DNA of 64,000 nucleotides, from NCBI RefSeq assembly GCF_013408245.1, contig NZ_JACBYS010000001.1, positions 1,488,001-1,552,000 on the forward strand, given 5' to 3'. Shown here piece by piece: positions 26,244-37,284 of this stretch. Source of the DNA: Duganella sp. 1224. GTDB taxonomy: Bacteria; Pseudomonadota; Gammaproteobacteria; Burkholderiales; Burkholderiaceae_D. The translations under genes and the position numbers were made by a program. The notes beneath the pieces were generated by a model that ran no database searches, was not told where the DNA came from, and saw only the letters and a program-made list of their open reading frames with translations. Each line of letters starts with the position of its first letter. The stretch's first letter is position 1.

Positions 26244-28355
26244 TTACCCCTTGGCCTTGGTCACCGCAATCTGGTCAAGAATATGCTTGGGCACCTCGGC
26301 ATAATTCTTGAACTCCATGGTGTAAGTCGCCCTACCCTGGGTCAGCGAGCGCAGGGTCGTCGAATAACCAAACATCTCCGCCAGCGGCACCGAAGCGCGG
26401 ATGATCTTGCCGCCGCCGCCCGGAATCTCATCCATGCCCTGCACCATGCCGCGCCGCGCCGTCAGGTCGCCCATGGCGTTGCCCATGAACTCCTCCGGCG
26501 TTTCCACCTCGACCTGCATGATCGGTTCCAGCAGCACCGGCCCGGCGCGCCGCATGCCCTCCTTGAAGGCCATCGAACCCGCCATGCGGAAGGCGTTCTC
26601 GTTCGAGTCAACATCGTGGTAGGAACCAAACGTCAGCGTCGCCCGCACGTCCACCACCGGATAACCGGCCAGCACGCCGGTGCGCAGCGTCTCCTGGATG
26701 CCCTTGTCCACCGCCGGAATGAACTCGCGCGGCACCACGCCGCCCTTGATGGCGTCGACAAACTCGTAGCCCTTGCCGCCCGACTCCAGCGGCTCCAGCG
26801 TCAGCACCACGTGGCCATACTGGCCGCGGCCGCCCGACTGCTTGACGAACTTGCCCTCGACATCGGTGGCGGCCTTGGTGATGGTCTCGCGGTAAGCCAC
26901 CTGCGGCTTGCCGACGGTCGCCTCCACGCCGAACTCGCGCTTCATGCGGTCCACCAGGATCTCCAGGTGCAGCTCGCCCATGCCGGACATGATGGTCTGG
27001 CCCGATTCCTCGTCGGTATGCACGCGGAACGACGGGTCTTCCTGCGCCAGGCGGTTCAGGGCGATGCCCATCTTCTCCTGGTCGGCCTTGGTCTTCGGTT
27101 CCACCGCCTGCGAGATCACCGGCTCGGGGAAGATCATCTTCTCCAGCACGATCACATGGTCCGGCGAGCTCAGGGTATCGCCGGTGGTCACGCCCTTCAG
27201 GCCGACGGCGGCGGCGATGTCGCCGGCGTAGACTTCCTTGATCTCCTTGCGCTCGTTGGCGTGCATCTGCAGGATGCGGCCCAGGCGCTCCTTCTGCGCC
27301 TTGGTCGGGTTGTACACGGTGTCGCCCGAGTTCACCACGCCGGAATACACGCGGAAGAAGGTCAGCTGGCCGACGAACGGGTCGGTCATGATCTTGAACG
27401 CCAGCGCCGAGAACGGATCGCTGTCGGTCGGATGGCGCTCGATCGGCTGGTCCTGTTCATCGGTGCCGGCAATGGCGGGCACGTCCACCGGCGACGGCAG
27501 GTACTCGATCACCGCGTCCAGCATGGCCTGCACGCCGCGGTTCTTGAAGGCGCTGCCGGCCAGCATCGGCACGATCTCGTTGCGGATGGTGCGCAGGCGC
27601 AGGCCGGACTTGATCTCGTCCTCGGTCAGCTCGCCGCCGTCCAGGTATTTTTCCAGCAGCTCGGGCGTGGCCTCGGCTGCCGCCTCGACCATTTTCTCGC
27701 GCCATTCGGCCGCCACGGCCTGCAGATCGGCCGGAATGTCCTCGTAGGTGAACTTGACGCCCAGCGTCTCGTCGTCCCAGTTAATCGCGCGCATCTTGAC
27801 CAGGTCGATCACGCCGTGGAAGTTGTCCTCGGCGCCCAGCGGCACCTGGATCGGCACGGCCACGCCCTTCAGGCGGTTGGCGATCTGCTCGCGCACGCGG
27901 AAGAAGTCGGCGCCCACGCGGTCCATCTTGTTGATGAAGGCGATGCGCGGCACCTGGTATTTGTTGGCCTGGCGCCACACGGTTTCCGACTGCGGCTGCA
28001 CGCCGCCGACGGCGTCATACACCATCACCGCGCCATCCAGCACGCGCATGGAGCGCTCCACCTCGATGGTGAAGTCGACGTGGCCCGGGGTGTCGATGAT
28101 GTTGATGCGGTGTTCGGGGAAATTGCCGGCCATGCCCTTCCAGAAGGCGGTGGTGGCGGCGGAGGTGATGGTGATCCCGCGTTCCTGCTCCTGCTCCATC
28201 CAGTCCATCGTGGCGGCACCGTTATGTACCTCACCAATTTTATGGTTGACTCCGGTATAAAACAGGATGCGCTCCGTGGTCGTCGTTTTGCCAGCGTCAA
28301 TGTGGGCGCTGATGCCGATGTTACGGTAACGCTCGATGGGGGTCTTGCGGGTCAT
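26244..28355 (-). CDS. fusA: translation elongation factor G
   Basis: 703-aa ribosomal translocase and recycling GTPase. GTPase motifs: [12 protein letters not shown] (residues 17-28), DTPGHVDF, and [10 protein letters not shown]; the switch-1 region shows [11 protein letters not shown]. The five EF-G domains are all present in usual length, ending in [19 protein letters not shown]. The ATG at 28355 has AAGGAG six bases upstream. It is not beside rpsL, rpsG or tuf, so it may be the second EF-G copy that many betaproteobacteria carry rather than the str-operon gene. The antisense frame over its full length is a shadow. Confidence 0.95.
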   Translation of the reverse strand: MTRKTPIERYRNIGISAHIDAGKTTTTERILFYTGVNHKIGEVHNGAATMDWMEQEQERGITITSAATTAFWKGMAGNFPEHRINIIDTPGHVDFTIEVERSMRVLDGAVMVYDAVGGVQPQSETVWRQANKYQVPRIAFINKMDRVGADFFRVREQIANRLKGVAVPIQVPLGAEDNFHGVIDLVKMRAINWDDETLGVKFTYEDIPADLQAVAAEWREKMVEAAAEATPELLEKYLDGGELTEDEIKSGLRLRTIRNEIVPMLAGSAFKNRGVQAMLDAVIEYLPSPVDVPAIAGTDEQDQPIERHPTDSDPFSALAFKIMTDPFVGQLTFFRVYSGVVNSGDTVYNPTKAQKERLGRILQMHANERKEIKEVYAGDIAAAVGLKGVTTGDTLSSPDHVIVLEKMIFPEPVISQAVEPKTKADQEKMGIALNRLAQEDPSFRVHTDEESGQTIMSGMGELHLEILVDRMKREFGVEATVGKPQVAYRETITKAATDVEGKFVKQSGGRGQYGHVVLTLEPLESGGKGYEFVDAIKGGVVPREFIPAVDKGIQETLRTGVLAGYPVVDVRATLTFGSYHDVDSNENAFRMAGSMAFKEGMRRAGPVLLEPIMQVEVETPEEFMGNAMGDLTARRGMVQGMDEIPGGGGKIIRASVPLAEMFGYSTTLRSLTQGRATYTMEFKNYAEVPKHILDQIAVTKAKG

Positions 28356-28505
28356 TACGATCTCCTTGAATGTACAGCTTCGGATATCCCAAGTGCGGCA
28401 CGCATGGCCGAATTCAAGGGGGCCGTTAGCGTGCGACATGATTAGTGGCAATTAATGTAATCTTTGAAGTAATCCGTTAGCTTACCTCTCACCTGGACAA
28501 ACTGC

Positions 28506-29639
28506 ATGCGTGTACCACCAAAAACCACTCTCTTCCTAACCTTAGGCATGGCCCCGGTTCTGGCTTTGGCCCAGGCGTCCGAGCTCGAACTGCGGCTCGA
28601 ACGCTGTTCGGTGCTGGGTGATGCCAGCGCCCGCCTGGCCTGCTACGACGGCCTGGCCAAAACCGCGCCGACGGTGCAGAAGGCCGGCGACAACGCCATC
28701 GTCGCCCCGGCCGCCGACGCCAACGGCACCAGCGGCAAGGTGGCCGAGGCGGCCGCCGACGCGCCGGCGCGCACCCAGCCAGCAGCGCCGCCGCCGGAGC
28801 CAAAGGTGCCGCCCAAAGTGGCGGCGCTGACCACCATCCCGCCCGAGGACACGGTCTCGCGCATGGTGCAGGAATGGGAGCTGGACCGCTCGTCCAAGCG
28901 TGGCGTGTTCAACTTCCGGCCGCATCATGACACCTATTTATTGCTGGCCAATTACAGCACCAGCTCCAATGATGCGCCTTTTCGGGAATTTACGCCGGCC
29001 GGCATCAAATCCAAGCACGTGGAGCTGACTTACCAGATCAGTTTCAAGATGAAGCTGATCGAGCAGTTGCTGAGCACGCCGGTGGATTTGTGGTTCGGCT
29101 ACACCCAGAACAGCTTCTGGCAGGCCTACAACCGCGCCGCGTCCAGCCCGTTCCGTGAAACCAACTACCAGCCGGAGCTGATGTTGACCACGCCGCTGGC
29201 GCTGGACTTGGGCGTGCTGGACGTGCGCTATCTGACGCTGGCGCTGAACCACCAGTCCAACGGCCAGACCTCGACGCTGTCGCGCAGCTGGAACCGGGTG
29301 TATGCGGAGGTGGGTGCGGAAAAAGGCAAGTTCGGCGTGTCGTTCCGCCTGTGGAAGCGGCTGGACAACGCGCGCTCGGACAACGACAACATCGACATCA
29401 CCGACTTCCTGGGGCATGGCGACCTGCGGGCGACGTATCGCTTCGACGGCCACGAGCTGTCGCTGATGGCGCGGCGCAATTTCTCGACCAACCACGGCGC
29501 GCTGCAGGCCGGCTGGGCCTTCCCGGTGGCGGCCAATCTGAAGGGCTATGTGCAAGCCTTCACCGGCTATGGCCAGAGCCTGATCGACTACAACTACTCG
29601 CAGAAGTCGATCGGCGCCGGCTTCCTGGTCGATTTCTGA
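28506..29639 (+). CDS. pldA: outer-membrane phospholipase A (OMPLA)
   Basis: 377-aa outer-membrane enzyme that hydrolyses acyl chains from phospholipids reaching the outer leaflet. After a signal peptide (to about residue 23) comes a low-complexity alanine/proline linker (about 55-115) not found in E. coli PldA, then the 12-strand barrel. The catalytic set is in place: His249 and Ser251 in NHQSNGQ and Asn263 in SRSWNRVY, with the same Ser-Asn spacing of 12 as in E. coli (Ser144, Asn156). The protein ends in Phe (FLVDF), as barrels do. It is divergent from fusA with a 150-bp gap. Confidence 0.92.
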   Translation: MRVPPKTTLFLTLGMAPVLALAQASELELRLERCSVLGDASARLACYDGLAKTAPTVQKAGDNAIVAPAADANGTSGKVAEAAADAPARTQPAAPPPEPKVPPKVAALTTIPPEDTVSRMVQEWELDRSSKRGVFNFRPHHDTYLLLANYSTSSNDAPFREFTPAGIKSKHVELTYQISFKMKLIEQLLSTPVDLWFGYTQNSFWQAYNRAASSPFRETNYQPELMLTTPLALDLGVLDVRYLTLALNHQSNGQTSTLSRSWNRVYAEVGAEKGKFGVSFRLWKRLDNARSDNDNIDITDFLGHGDLRATYRFDGHELSLMARRNFSTNHGALQAGWAFPVAANLKGYVQAFTGYGQSLIDYNYSQKSIGAGFLVDF

Positions 29640-29664
29640 CGCGTCTCCTTCCACCCCGACCAGA

Positions 29665-29694
29665 AGGGTCTGACCCCGCACGGGGTCAGACCCT
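29665..29694. repeat. GGGTCTGACCCC palindromic repeat, copy 3 (likely two-way terminator)
   Basis: Same palindrome with CA at the centre in place of TA, followed by the same tail as copy 2, which runs into the stop codon of the small membrane gene at 29728. It lies between convergent pldA and that gene. Confidence 0.8.
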
Positions 29695-29727
29695 GGCGCC
29701 GGCGGTGTGCGGGGTGCGCGGGTGCCG

Positions 29728-29925
29728 TCAACGCGGATTGCCGCCGAGGATGCGCGCCGGCAGCAGCACGATCGCGCGCAGCAGCTCGAACACGCCCTCC
29801 ACCCCGATCCCGATCAGGCGGAACGGCAAGGTGATCAGCCACAGCAAGGGATAGAGCACCAGCGCCAGCAAGGCCAGCGGCCAGCACAGGAACAGCAACG
29901 CCAGCCACAAGATGAAACTCAGCAT
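29728..29925 (-). CDS. small hydrophobic membrane protein
   Basis: 65-aa protein, unrecognised. Nearly all of it is hydrophobic: two membrane segments (about 4-24 and 26-56, with a proline/arginine break at LPFRLIG), ending in a basic tail RILGGNPR. A good GGGAG motif sits six bases before the ATG, which supports a real gene. Its last codons lie in the conserved tail of palindromic repeat copy 3. It stands alone on the minus strand between pldA and the methyltransferase gene. Confidence 0.6.
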   Translation of the reverse strand: MLSFILWLALLFLCWPLALLALVLYPLLWLITLPFRLIGIGVEGVFELLRAIVLLPARILGGNPR

Positions 29926-30063
29926 GAGAAACTCCCGATCACAGTGAATTGTTGTCTACAATGCCACTGTATGGGAGTCGCCCGCGGCCGGCAATCGCCG
30001 TGCGACCAACTGCGTAAAACGCCGATCAATCGCCGCTTTCAAGGGGCAAACGGCGCGCGCCGC

Positions 30064-30984
30064 TCAGGCGAAGGCCGGCGCCCGCTGCGGCTGCAGCGCC
30101 GCTTCATACAGCACTTCGGCCCTGAGCGAGGCCTGCAGCGACGGAATCGGGCCGCCGGCGCGGTACTGGAAGCTGACCTGCAGCACATCGCCCTCGCGCG
30201 CGCGCACCGGCGTCGCCAGCGGCAAGGTCATGTAGCCCATCAGCCAGTCGATCGTGCTGGAGCGCTCCTGCACCACCGACAGAATGTTTTTGGTAACGAA
30301 ACGTAAGGCATTGATCTCGCCGTTGCGCTCGACCACGAACTTGCCCTGCCACGAATACACTAGTTCGTTCGGCTGGTTGAAGTCGATGATGCTGTAGACA
30401 GCCGGCTGCGCCATCTCCACCGTGCCCGGGTAGATCACGTTGATTTCCTGAAACTGCACGATGGGCGCGTGGAAGCCTTCGAAATCGTATTCCTGCTGCA
30501 GCGGCTGCACCGCCATGATGACCGCCTCCGGCAGAAACATCGGCAGCGGGCCGCCAAAGCGCTCCAGGTAGCGGCGCTTGAACGATTCGATCACTTCCAC
30601 CTGCTTTTCGCGCAGCATGCCCACGTGCAGCATCTCGCAGATGACCACGTCCACCGGTTCCGGCGGCAGGTATTCGAAGGCGTCGGCGTGGATCACCTCG
30701 ACCTTTTCGCCATTCGGGTTGAGCGCCAGGAACTTGCGCGCCTCGCGCACCATGTCAGGATTAAACTCCACGCAGTACACCTTGGAGGCCTGGGCCGCCG
30801 CGAACCACGACAGCACGCCGGTGCCGCCGCCCAGCTCCACCACCTTGGCGCCGGGCTTGACCGCATAGGCGATCGCCGATTTGAAGTTGTGCATGCGGTT
30901 CTGGTCCATCAGCATGTTGTGATGGTAGTGGAGAGGAATGAACTGCCCCAGGTAGCAGCTTTCGATTTCGCGTTCGTTGAGCAT
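30064..30984 (-). CDS. PRMT-like class I SAM methyltransferase
   Basis: 306-aa cytoplasmic methyltransferase with the layout of eukaryote-type protein arginine methyltransferases. It has a helix before motif I (HHNMLMDQNRMHNFKSAI), motif I VVELGGGTGVLSWFAAA (49-64), acidic Glu73 after beta 2, and a double-E loop CEMLHVGMLREKQ whose glutamates (Glu117, Glu126) are nine residues apart as in PRMT1. A THW-loop-like TIDW lies at 244-247, and a beta-barrel-type C-terminal half follows. The true THW histidine is not conserved (Ile-Asp in its place). The target is unknown; an amino-acid or small-molecule substrate is also possible. It is divergent from the RsbQ-like gene. Confidence 0.82.
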   Translation of the reverse strand: MLNEREIESCYLGQFIPLHYHHNMLMDQNRMHNFKSAIAYAVKPGAKVVELGGGTGVLSWFAAAQASKVYCVEFNPDMVREARKFLALNPNGEKVEVIHADAFEYLPPEPVDVVICEMLHVGMLREKQVEVIESFKRRYLERFGGPLPMFLPEAVIMAVQPLQQEYDFEGFHAPIVQFQEINVIYPGTVEMAQPAVYSIIDFNQPNELVYSWQGKFVVERNGEINALRFVTKNILSVVQERSSTIDWLMGYMTLPLATPVRAREGDVLQVSFQYRAGGPIPSLQASLRAEVLYEAALQPQRAPAFA

Positions 30985-31144
30985 GGTGTTCCTTGGTGGA
31001 TTGCGCTGGAGCCATTATCGTCAACCCGGCGGCGCTCCGATGCGGCGAACTGGACGGCAAATACCCGCCAATTCGGGCCACCTCCGGCGCTTAACCAAAA
31101 AGCATTATTGCGTTTATACTAGCGCCGACAAGTACGGAGAGATC

Positions 31145-31948
31145 ATGTCCATTCAGTTTCGCAACAATGTACGCTGCCATGGCGACGGCCCGGCCACCAT
31201 CATGTTCGTGCACGGCTATGGCTGCGACCAGCAGATGTGGCGTTTCATCTACCCATCGTTCCTGGGCCGCTACCGGGTGGTGCTGATGGACCTGACCGGC
31301 AGCGGCGGTTCCGACCTGAGCGCCTATGACCGCGACAAGTACAGCACCCTGCACGGCCATGCCGAGGATGTGCTGGATGTGATCGATCTGTACGCCAAGG
31401 CGCCGGTGGTGTTTGTCGGCCATTCGGTGAGCGCGATGATCGGCATGCTGGCGTCCATCATGTCGCCGGAGAAGTTCCGGGCGCAGATCATGGTGGGGCC
31501 GTCGGCCTCGTACATCAACGATGGCGACTATGTCGGCGGCTACAATCCGGAGGACATCGACGGCCTGCTGCAGTTGATGGAAATCGATTACGACAGCTGG
31601 GTCAAGCGCATGGCGCCGGTCATCATGGGCGCGCCGCGCCAGCCGCTGCTGCAACAGGAGCTGCTGACGCGCTTCGAGAAGAACGATCCGGAAATCACCC
31701 GCCACTTCGCGCGCGTCACCTTTACCGCCGACCATCGCGCGGACGTGCCGCAGTCGGTGGTGCCGGCGCTGATCCTGCAATGCAGCGACGACCTGATCGC
31801 GCCGCGCGAGGTGGGCGATTATCTGCACCGGCATCTGGCCAACAGCAAGCTGGCGGTGGTCGACAATATCGGCCATTGTCCGCACATGAGCGCGCCGTCG
31901 GCCAGTTCCGACATCATCAACGATTACCTGCTGGAAATCGGCGCCTAG
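31145..31948 (+). CDS. RsbQ-like alpha/beta hydrolase
   Basis: 267-aa cytoplasmic alpha/beta hydrolase very close in pattern to Bacillus RsbQ, which is needed for the energy-stress phosphatase RsbP. The nucleophile elbow is VGHSVSAMIGMLASI (Ser94), followed by VGPSASYINDGDYVGG; the acid is in LQCSDDLIAP and the catalytic His in NIGHCPHMSAP. The ATG at 31145 has GGAGA five bases upstream. No PAS-PP2C partner is adjacent; the nearest PP2C gene in the window is at 17052. RsbQ-like proteins are thought to make or bind a small hydrophobic signal, so a sensor partner elsewhere is likely. Confidence 0.88.
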   Translation: MSIQFRNNVRCHGDGPATIMFVHGYGCDQQMWRFIYPSFLGRYRVVLMDLTGSGGSDLSAYDRDKYSTLHGHAEDVLDVIDLYAKAPVVFVGHSVSAMIGMLASIMSPEKFRAQIMVGPSASYINDGDYVGGYNPEDIDGLLQLMEIDYDSWVKRMAPVIMGAPRQPLLQQELLTRFEKNDPEITRHFARVTFTADHRADVPQSVVPALILQCSDDLIAPREVGDYLHRHLANSKLAVVDNIGHCPHMSAPSASSDIINDYLLEIGA

Positions 31949-31963
31949 GCGCACCCCGCGCAC

Positions 31964-31978
31964 GTTACATCAGGTAAC
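31964..31978. promoter_or_regulatory. inverted repeat upstream of the DUF3300 gene
   Basis: GTTAC and GTAAC arms around a 5-base spacer (GTTACATCAGGTAAC), about 60 bases before the DUF3300 start. The palindrome TTCGCCGGCGAA follows at 31982. Possible operator; no regulator can be named. Confidence 0.3.
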
Positions 31979-32038
31979 AGCTTCGCCGGCGAACGCCTGC
32001 TAACCTAGCCTCAACGTTTAGCGAGGAAGGGAGCCATC

Positions 32039-33918
<1,880 letters not shown>

Positions 33919-33922
<4 letters not shown>

Positions 33923-34590
33923 CGCGCCTTCTTGTCCGCCAGGAAGGTGTTGATGGTCTGGGCGATCCAGGGTTTGTCCGCCTTGAGGGCAAATTCGGCG
34001 GCTGTCAGATGGAAGCCGCCGTCTTTCAACGTGGCGTCCGCGCCCTGATCGAGCAACAGCCGGACCACGTCCTCCTGCCCCTCGCGGGCAGCGATCATCA
34101 GCGGCGTCATGCCGGACGGCGTCTCGGCGTCAATGTACGCGTATCGATCCAGCAAAATGGTGGCGATCTCCACGCTGCCGGCGGCGGCCGCGTAATGCAG
34201 CGCGGTCCAGCCTTTCTGGTTGACCTGCGCGCCGCGCTGCAACAGCGCCAGCACCGCCGTCTTGTTCTGACGGAAGGCAGCCATCATCAGCGCCGTGTTG
34301 CCATTTGGCGCCCTGGCCTCCAGATCGATGCCCTTCTGATCCATCAGCACCCGCCCGACCTTCAACGCCTCGTAACGCATCGCCACGATCAACCCGGTTT
34401 CGCCATTCGGATCGCGCGCGTTCGGGCTGACGCCGCGCGCCAGCATCTTCTTCACCCGCTCGGCAGCGTCCAGCTGCACCGCGCGGAAGAACTCCACCTC
34501 ATCGTCGCTCTGCGTGTCCGCCAACGCAGGCGGCACCGGCAACACCGCCAGCGCCGTCAGGCCCAGCAACGCGCGACGCCGCCGCATCAT
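33919..34590 (-). CDS. ankyrin-repeat protein, exported
   Basis: 223-aa protein with a signal-like N-terminus (MMRRRRALLGLTALAVLPVPPALA, twin-arginine-like) and about five ankyrin repeats, for example NGETGLIVAMRYEALKVG, NGNTALMMAAFRQNKTAV, KGWTALHYAAAAGSVEIA and SGMTPLMIAAREGQEDVV. Ankyrin proteins bind partner proteins; this type commonly follows tatD in betaproteobacteria. Its start overlaps the tatD stop by four bases (ATGA), and its stop overlaps the DUF3300 stop from the other strand. Confidence 0.9.
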
Positions 34591-35366
34591 GCCGGCACGT
34601 TGAAAAGTGTGCGGAAATTGGCCGTGGTCTGCTCGGCCACCTGCTCCACCGGCACGCCCTTCAGCTTGGCCAAAAACTCGGCCACGTGCGCCACAAAGCC
34701 CGGCTCATTGGTCTTGCCACGATACGGCACCGGCGCCAGGTACGGCGAATCGGTCTCGATCAGCATCCGCTCCAGCGGCAACTCCAGCGCCACCGCCTGC
34801 AACTCCCTGGCGCTCTTGAACGTCACGATGCCCGAAAACGAAATATAAAAGCCCATCTCGATGGCCGCGCGCGCCACCGCCAGCGACTCGGTAAAGCAGT
34901 GCATCACGCCGGCCACGCCGCCAGCGTCGGTGCCGGCGCCCTCCTCGCGCATGATGCGAATGGTATCTTCGCTGGCGCTACGGGTATGAATAATCAGCGG
35001 CTTGCGCGTGATGCGCGAGGCCTTGATGTGCGTGCGGAAGCGCTCGCGCTGCCACTCGAGGTCACCCTCCAGGCGGTAATAATCCAGCCCGGTTTCGCCG
35101 ATGGCGATGATTTTCGGATCGTCCGCCAGCTGTACCAGCTGCTCCACCGACGGCTCCGGCGTGTCCTCGTAATCCGGATGCACGCCCACCGAGGCGTAGA
35201 TATGCGGATACTGGTGCGCCAGCGCCAGCACCTGCGGGAAATCCGGCAGGTCCACCGACACGCACAGCGCATGGGTCACCTTGTTGTGCTCCATCTGCGC
35301 CAGGATGTCCGGCATGCGAGCGGCCAGCTCGGGGAAATTGATGTGGCAATGAGAGTCGATATACAT
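34587..35366 (-). CDS. tatD: TatD family metal-dependent hydrolase/DNase
   Basis: 259-aa cytoplasmic TIM-barrel hydrolase of the TatD family (3'-5' exonuclease activity is known in E. coli TatD). Metal-site motifs are all present: DSHCHINFPEL at the N-terminus, GVHPDYED, IGETGLDYYR, PLIIHTRSA, GVMHCFTES and IETDSPYLAP. The ATG at 35366 was chosen over farther starts because family proteins begin at this point. It belongs to the block pilZ-holB-tmk-mltG on the same strand, from which it is separated by two genes on the other strand. Confidence 0.95.
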   Translation of the reverse strand: MYIDSHCHINFPELAARMPDILAQMEHNKVTHALCVSVDLPDFPQVLALAHQYPHIYASVGVHPDYEDTPEPSVEQLVQLADDPKIIAIGETGLDYYRLEGDLEWQRERFRTHIKASRITRKPLIIHTRSASEDTIRIMREEGAGTDAGGVAGVMHCFTESLAVARAAIEMGFYISFSGIVTFKSARELQAVALELPLERMLIETDSPYLAPVPYRGKTNEPGFVAHVAEFLAKLKGVPVEQVAEQTTANFRTLFNVPA

Positions 35367-35480
35367 GCCGCGATTGTACCCGATACCGCTTTCCCACCGC
35401 GTGTGTGGAAGCGATGCCACCCTCACCAAGAAAACGCTTTCATTTTTGCTATGACCAAGTTAGTATCGCTCAAAACGGTA

Positions 35481-35495
35481 TGTAATTACGTTACA
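35481..35495. promoter_or_regulatory. inverted repeat before the antiporter gene
   Basis: TGTAA and TTACA arms around TTACG, ending 21 bases before the ATG at 35517. Position between promoter and ribosome site would suit a repressor operator; no regulator can be named. Confidence 0.3.
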
Positions 35496-35516
35496 CAACA
35501 AAAACCAAGGAGACCT

Positions 35517-36737
35517 ATGAGTACTACCATGAGTACCAGTGAAATCTATCTGCTGGCGATGCTGTTGATCTTCGTCGTGCCCTTCCTGTTCTGGCGGCTG
35601 CTGAAGACCGACTACTTCGCGCCACTGGCCATCGTCCAGATCATCATGGGCGTCGTACTCGGCCCCGGCGTGGTCGGCGCCCTGTTCCCCGATTATCACA
35701 AGTTCATCTTCAACCCGGACGTGATCAAGACCCTGAGCGGCGTGGCCCAGTGGGGCGTGATGCTGTTCGTCATGCTGGCCGGGATTGAGCTGGACCTCAA
35801 GAAAGTCTGGCAATACCGCCGCGAAAGCATCACCACCGCCGGTCTGTCGCTCGGCATGCCGCTGCTGTTCGGCTGCGGCGCCGCCCTGCTGCTGATCAAT
35901 TACCAGGGCTGGATCGGCGCCAAAGCCGCGCCCTGGCAATTCACGCTGGGCACCGGCATGGCCTGCGCCGTCACCGCGCTGCCGGTGCTGGTGCTGCTGA
36001 TGGAAAAACTGGACATCCTGCGCCAGCCGATGGGCCAACGCATCCTGCGCTACGGCAGCCTGGACGACGTCGCCATCTGGGGCGTGCTGGCGCTGATCAT
36101 GCTGGACTGGGACCGCGTCGGCCGCCAGGCCGGCTTCCTGGCCGCGTTCACGCTGCTGACCTTCGCCTACCGCCGCCTGATGGCCCGCCTGCAACCCGGC
36201 GACCGCTGGTATGTGGCGCTGATCTGGCTGATCGCCTGCGGCTTCGGCGCCGACTGGGCCGGCCTGCACTACATGGTGGGCGCCTTCCTCGCCGGCGTGG
36301 TCATGGATGCCGACTGGTTCGGCCGCGAACAGCTGGACGCGCTGTTCAAGAACGTGCTGCTGGTGCTGATGCCGGTGTTCTTCCTCAGCACCGGCCTGCG
36401 CACCAAATGGGACCTGGGCGGCTACTCGGTGTTCTTCGTGGCCGGGCTGCTGCTGCTGGCGTCGGTCGGCGGCAAGCTGGCCGGCGCCCACATCGCCGGC
36501 AGGCTGCTCAAATGGAAAAGCGGCGAGGCGTCGATCATCGGCTGGCTGCTGCAAACCAAGGGCCTGATCGAAATCATCTTCGCCAACATCCTGCTGGACA
36601 AGCAGATCATCACCAGCGAAACCTTCACCGCGCTGCTGCTGATGGCGGTGGGCAGCACCATGCTGACCATACCGGTGGTGCATCCGCGCCTGAACCGCGC
36701 GCAGCACCGCGACCTGGTCGGCCAGGCCAGCTCGTGA
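35517..36737 (+). CDS. cation:proton antiporter (CPA2/KefB type membrane part)
   Basis: 406-aa inner-membrane Na+/H+ exchanger-like protein with about twelve membrane segments. Signs of the family are VVLGPGVVGALFP near residue 50, FVMLAGIELDLKKVW (the substrate-pore half-helix region), FTLGTGMACAVTALPVL, and YGSLDDVAIWGVLAL with the acidic pair typical of the ion site (Asp-Asp). No RCK/TrkA-N domain follows, unlike KefB/KefC. AAGGAG lies four to five bases before the ATG. It is followed 10 bp later by a KfrA-like gene; both lie opposite to the surrounding housekeeping block. Confidence 0.9.
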   Translation: MSTTMSTSEIYLLAMLLIFVVPFLFWRLLKTDYFAPLAIVQIIMGVVLGPGVVGALFPDYHKFIFNPDVIKTLSGVAQWGVMLFVMLAGIELDLKKVWQYRRESITTAGLSLGMPLLFGCGAALLLINYQGWIGAKAAPWQFTLGTGMACAVTALPVLVLLMEKLDILRQPMGQRILRYGSLDDVAIWGVLALIMLDWDRVGRQAGFLAAFTLLTFAYRRLMARLQPGDRWYVALIWLIACGFGADWAGLHYMVGAFLAGVVMDADWFGREQLDALFKNVLLVLMPVFFLSTGLRTKWDLGGYSVFFVAGLLLLASVGGKLAGAHIAGRLLKWKSGEASIIGWLLQTKGLIEIIFANILLDKQIITSETFTALLLMAVGSTMLTIPVVHPRLNRAQHRDLVGQASS

Positions 36738-36747
36738 GGAGGCACCA

Positions 36748-37284
36748 ATGGCACGCATCGGCTTAACCAAGTCGGAAGTCAAGGCCTGCCGCGACCAGTT
36801 GCTGGCCGAGGGCCGCTACCCGTCGGTGGACGCGGTGCGCGCCGCGCTGGGCACCGGCTCCAAGTCCACCATCCACCGCTACCTGAAGGAACTGGGCGAT
36901 GAGGACAACCTGCCCGGCACCAAGCGCGAGGACACGGCGCGCAGCCTGCAAGGCATGATCGAACAGCTGGCCAACCAGCTGCACGAGGACGCCGAGCGCC
37001 GCTACCGCGCGCTGTACGCCGAGCACCAGCAGGCGATGCAGGAAAAGGAGCGCGAACTGGAAGCCCTGCGCCAGACGGTGGCGCGGCTGCAAGAACGGGT
37101 GGACGAGCTGGAGGTGGACGCCTACGCCAGCCAGCCGCACGACCACGGCTTTGGCGACTTCAGCCACCTGTATGCCAGCTCGCGCGGCGGCCTCAACGAC
37201 AGCACGCCATTCAGCATGGTGCTGTCCGGCGGCCGCGCGTCGGTGTTCGACGTCGACAGCCGGCCAATCCGCTACAAGGTGTGA
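36748..37284 (+). CDS. KfrA N-terminal-type DNA-binding coiled-coil protein
   Basis: 178-aa protein. Residues 1-60 match the KfrA N-terminal DNA-binding domain (GLTKSEVKACRDQLLAEGRYPSVDAVRAAL, then GSKSTIHRYLKEL, a helix-turn-helix). Residues about 62-127 form a heptad-rich coiled coil, and the tail is unrelated (VLSGGRASVFDVDSRPIRYKV). Proteins of this type bind DNA as dimers and are known as regulators on plasmids and in chromosomes. GGAGG sits five bases before the ATG. It is 10 bp from the antiporter stop, so it may autoregulate that pair; its 3' end overlaps pilZ by 13 bp from the other strand. Confidence 0.85.
   Translation: MARIGLTKSEVKACRDQLLAEGRYPSVDAVRAALGTGSKSTIHRYLKELGDEDNLPGTKREDTARSLQGMIEQLANQLHEDAERRYRALYAEHQQAMQEKERELEALRQTVARLQERVDELEVDAYASQPHDHGFGDFSHLYASSRGGLNDSTPFSMVLSGGRASVFDVDSRPIRYKV

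Noticed and set aside
26157..28445. 762-aa plus-strand reading frame over fusA
   Set aside because: EF-G on the minus strand is certain; the plus frame is its mirror and has no known motif.
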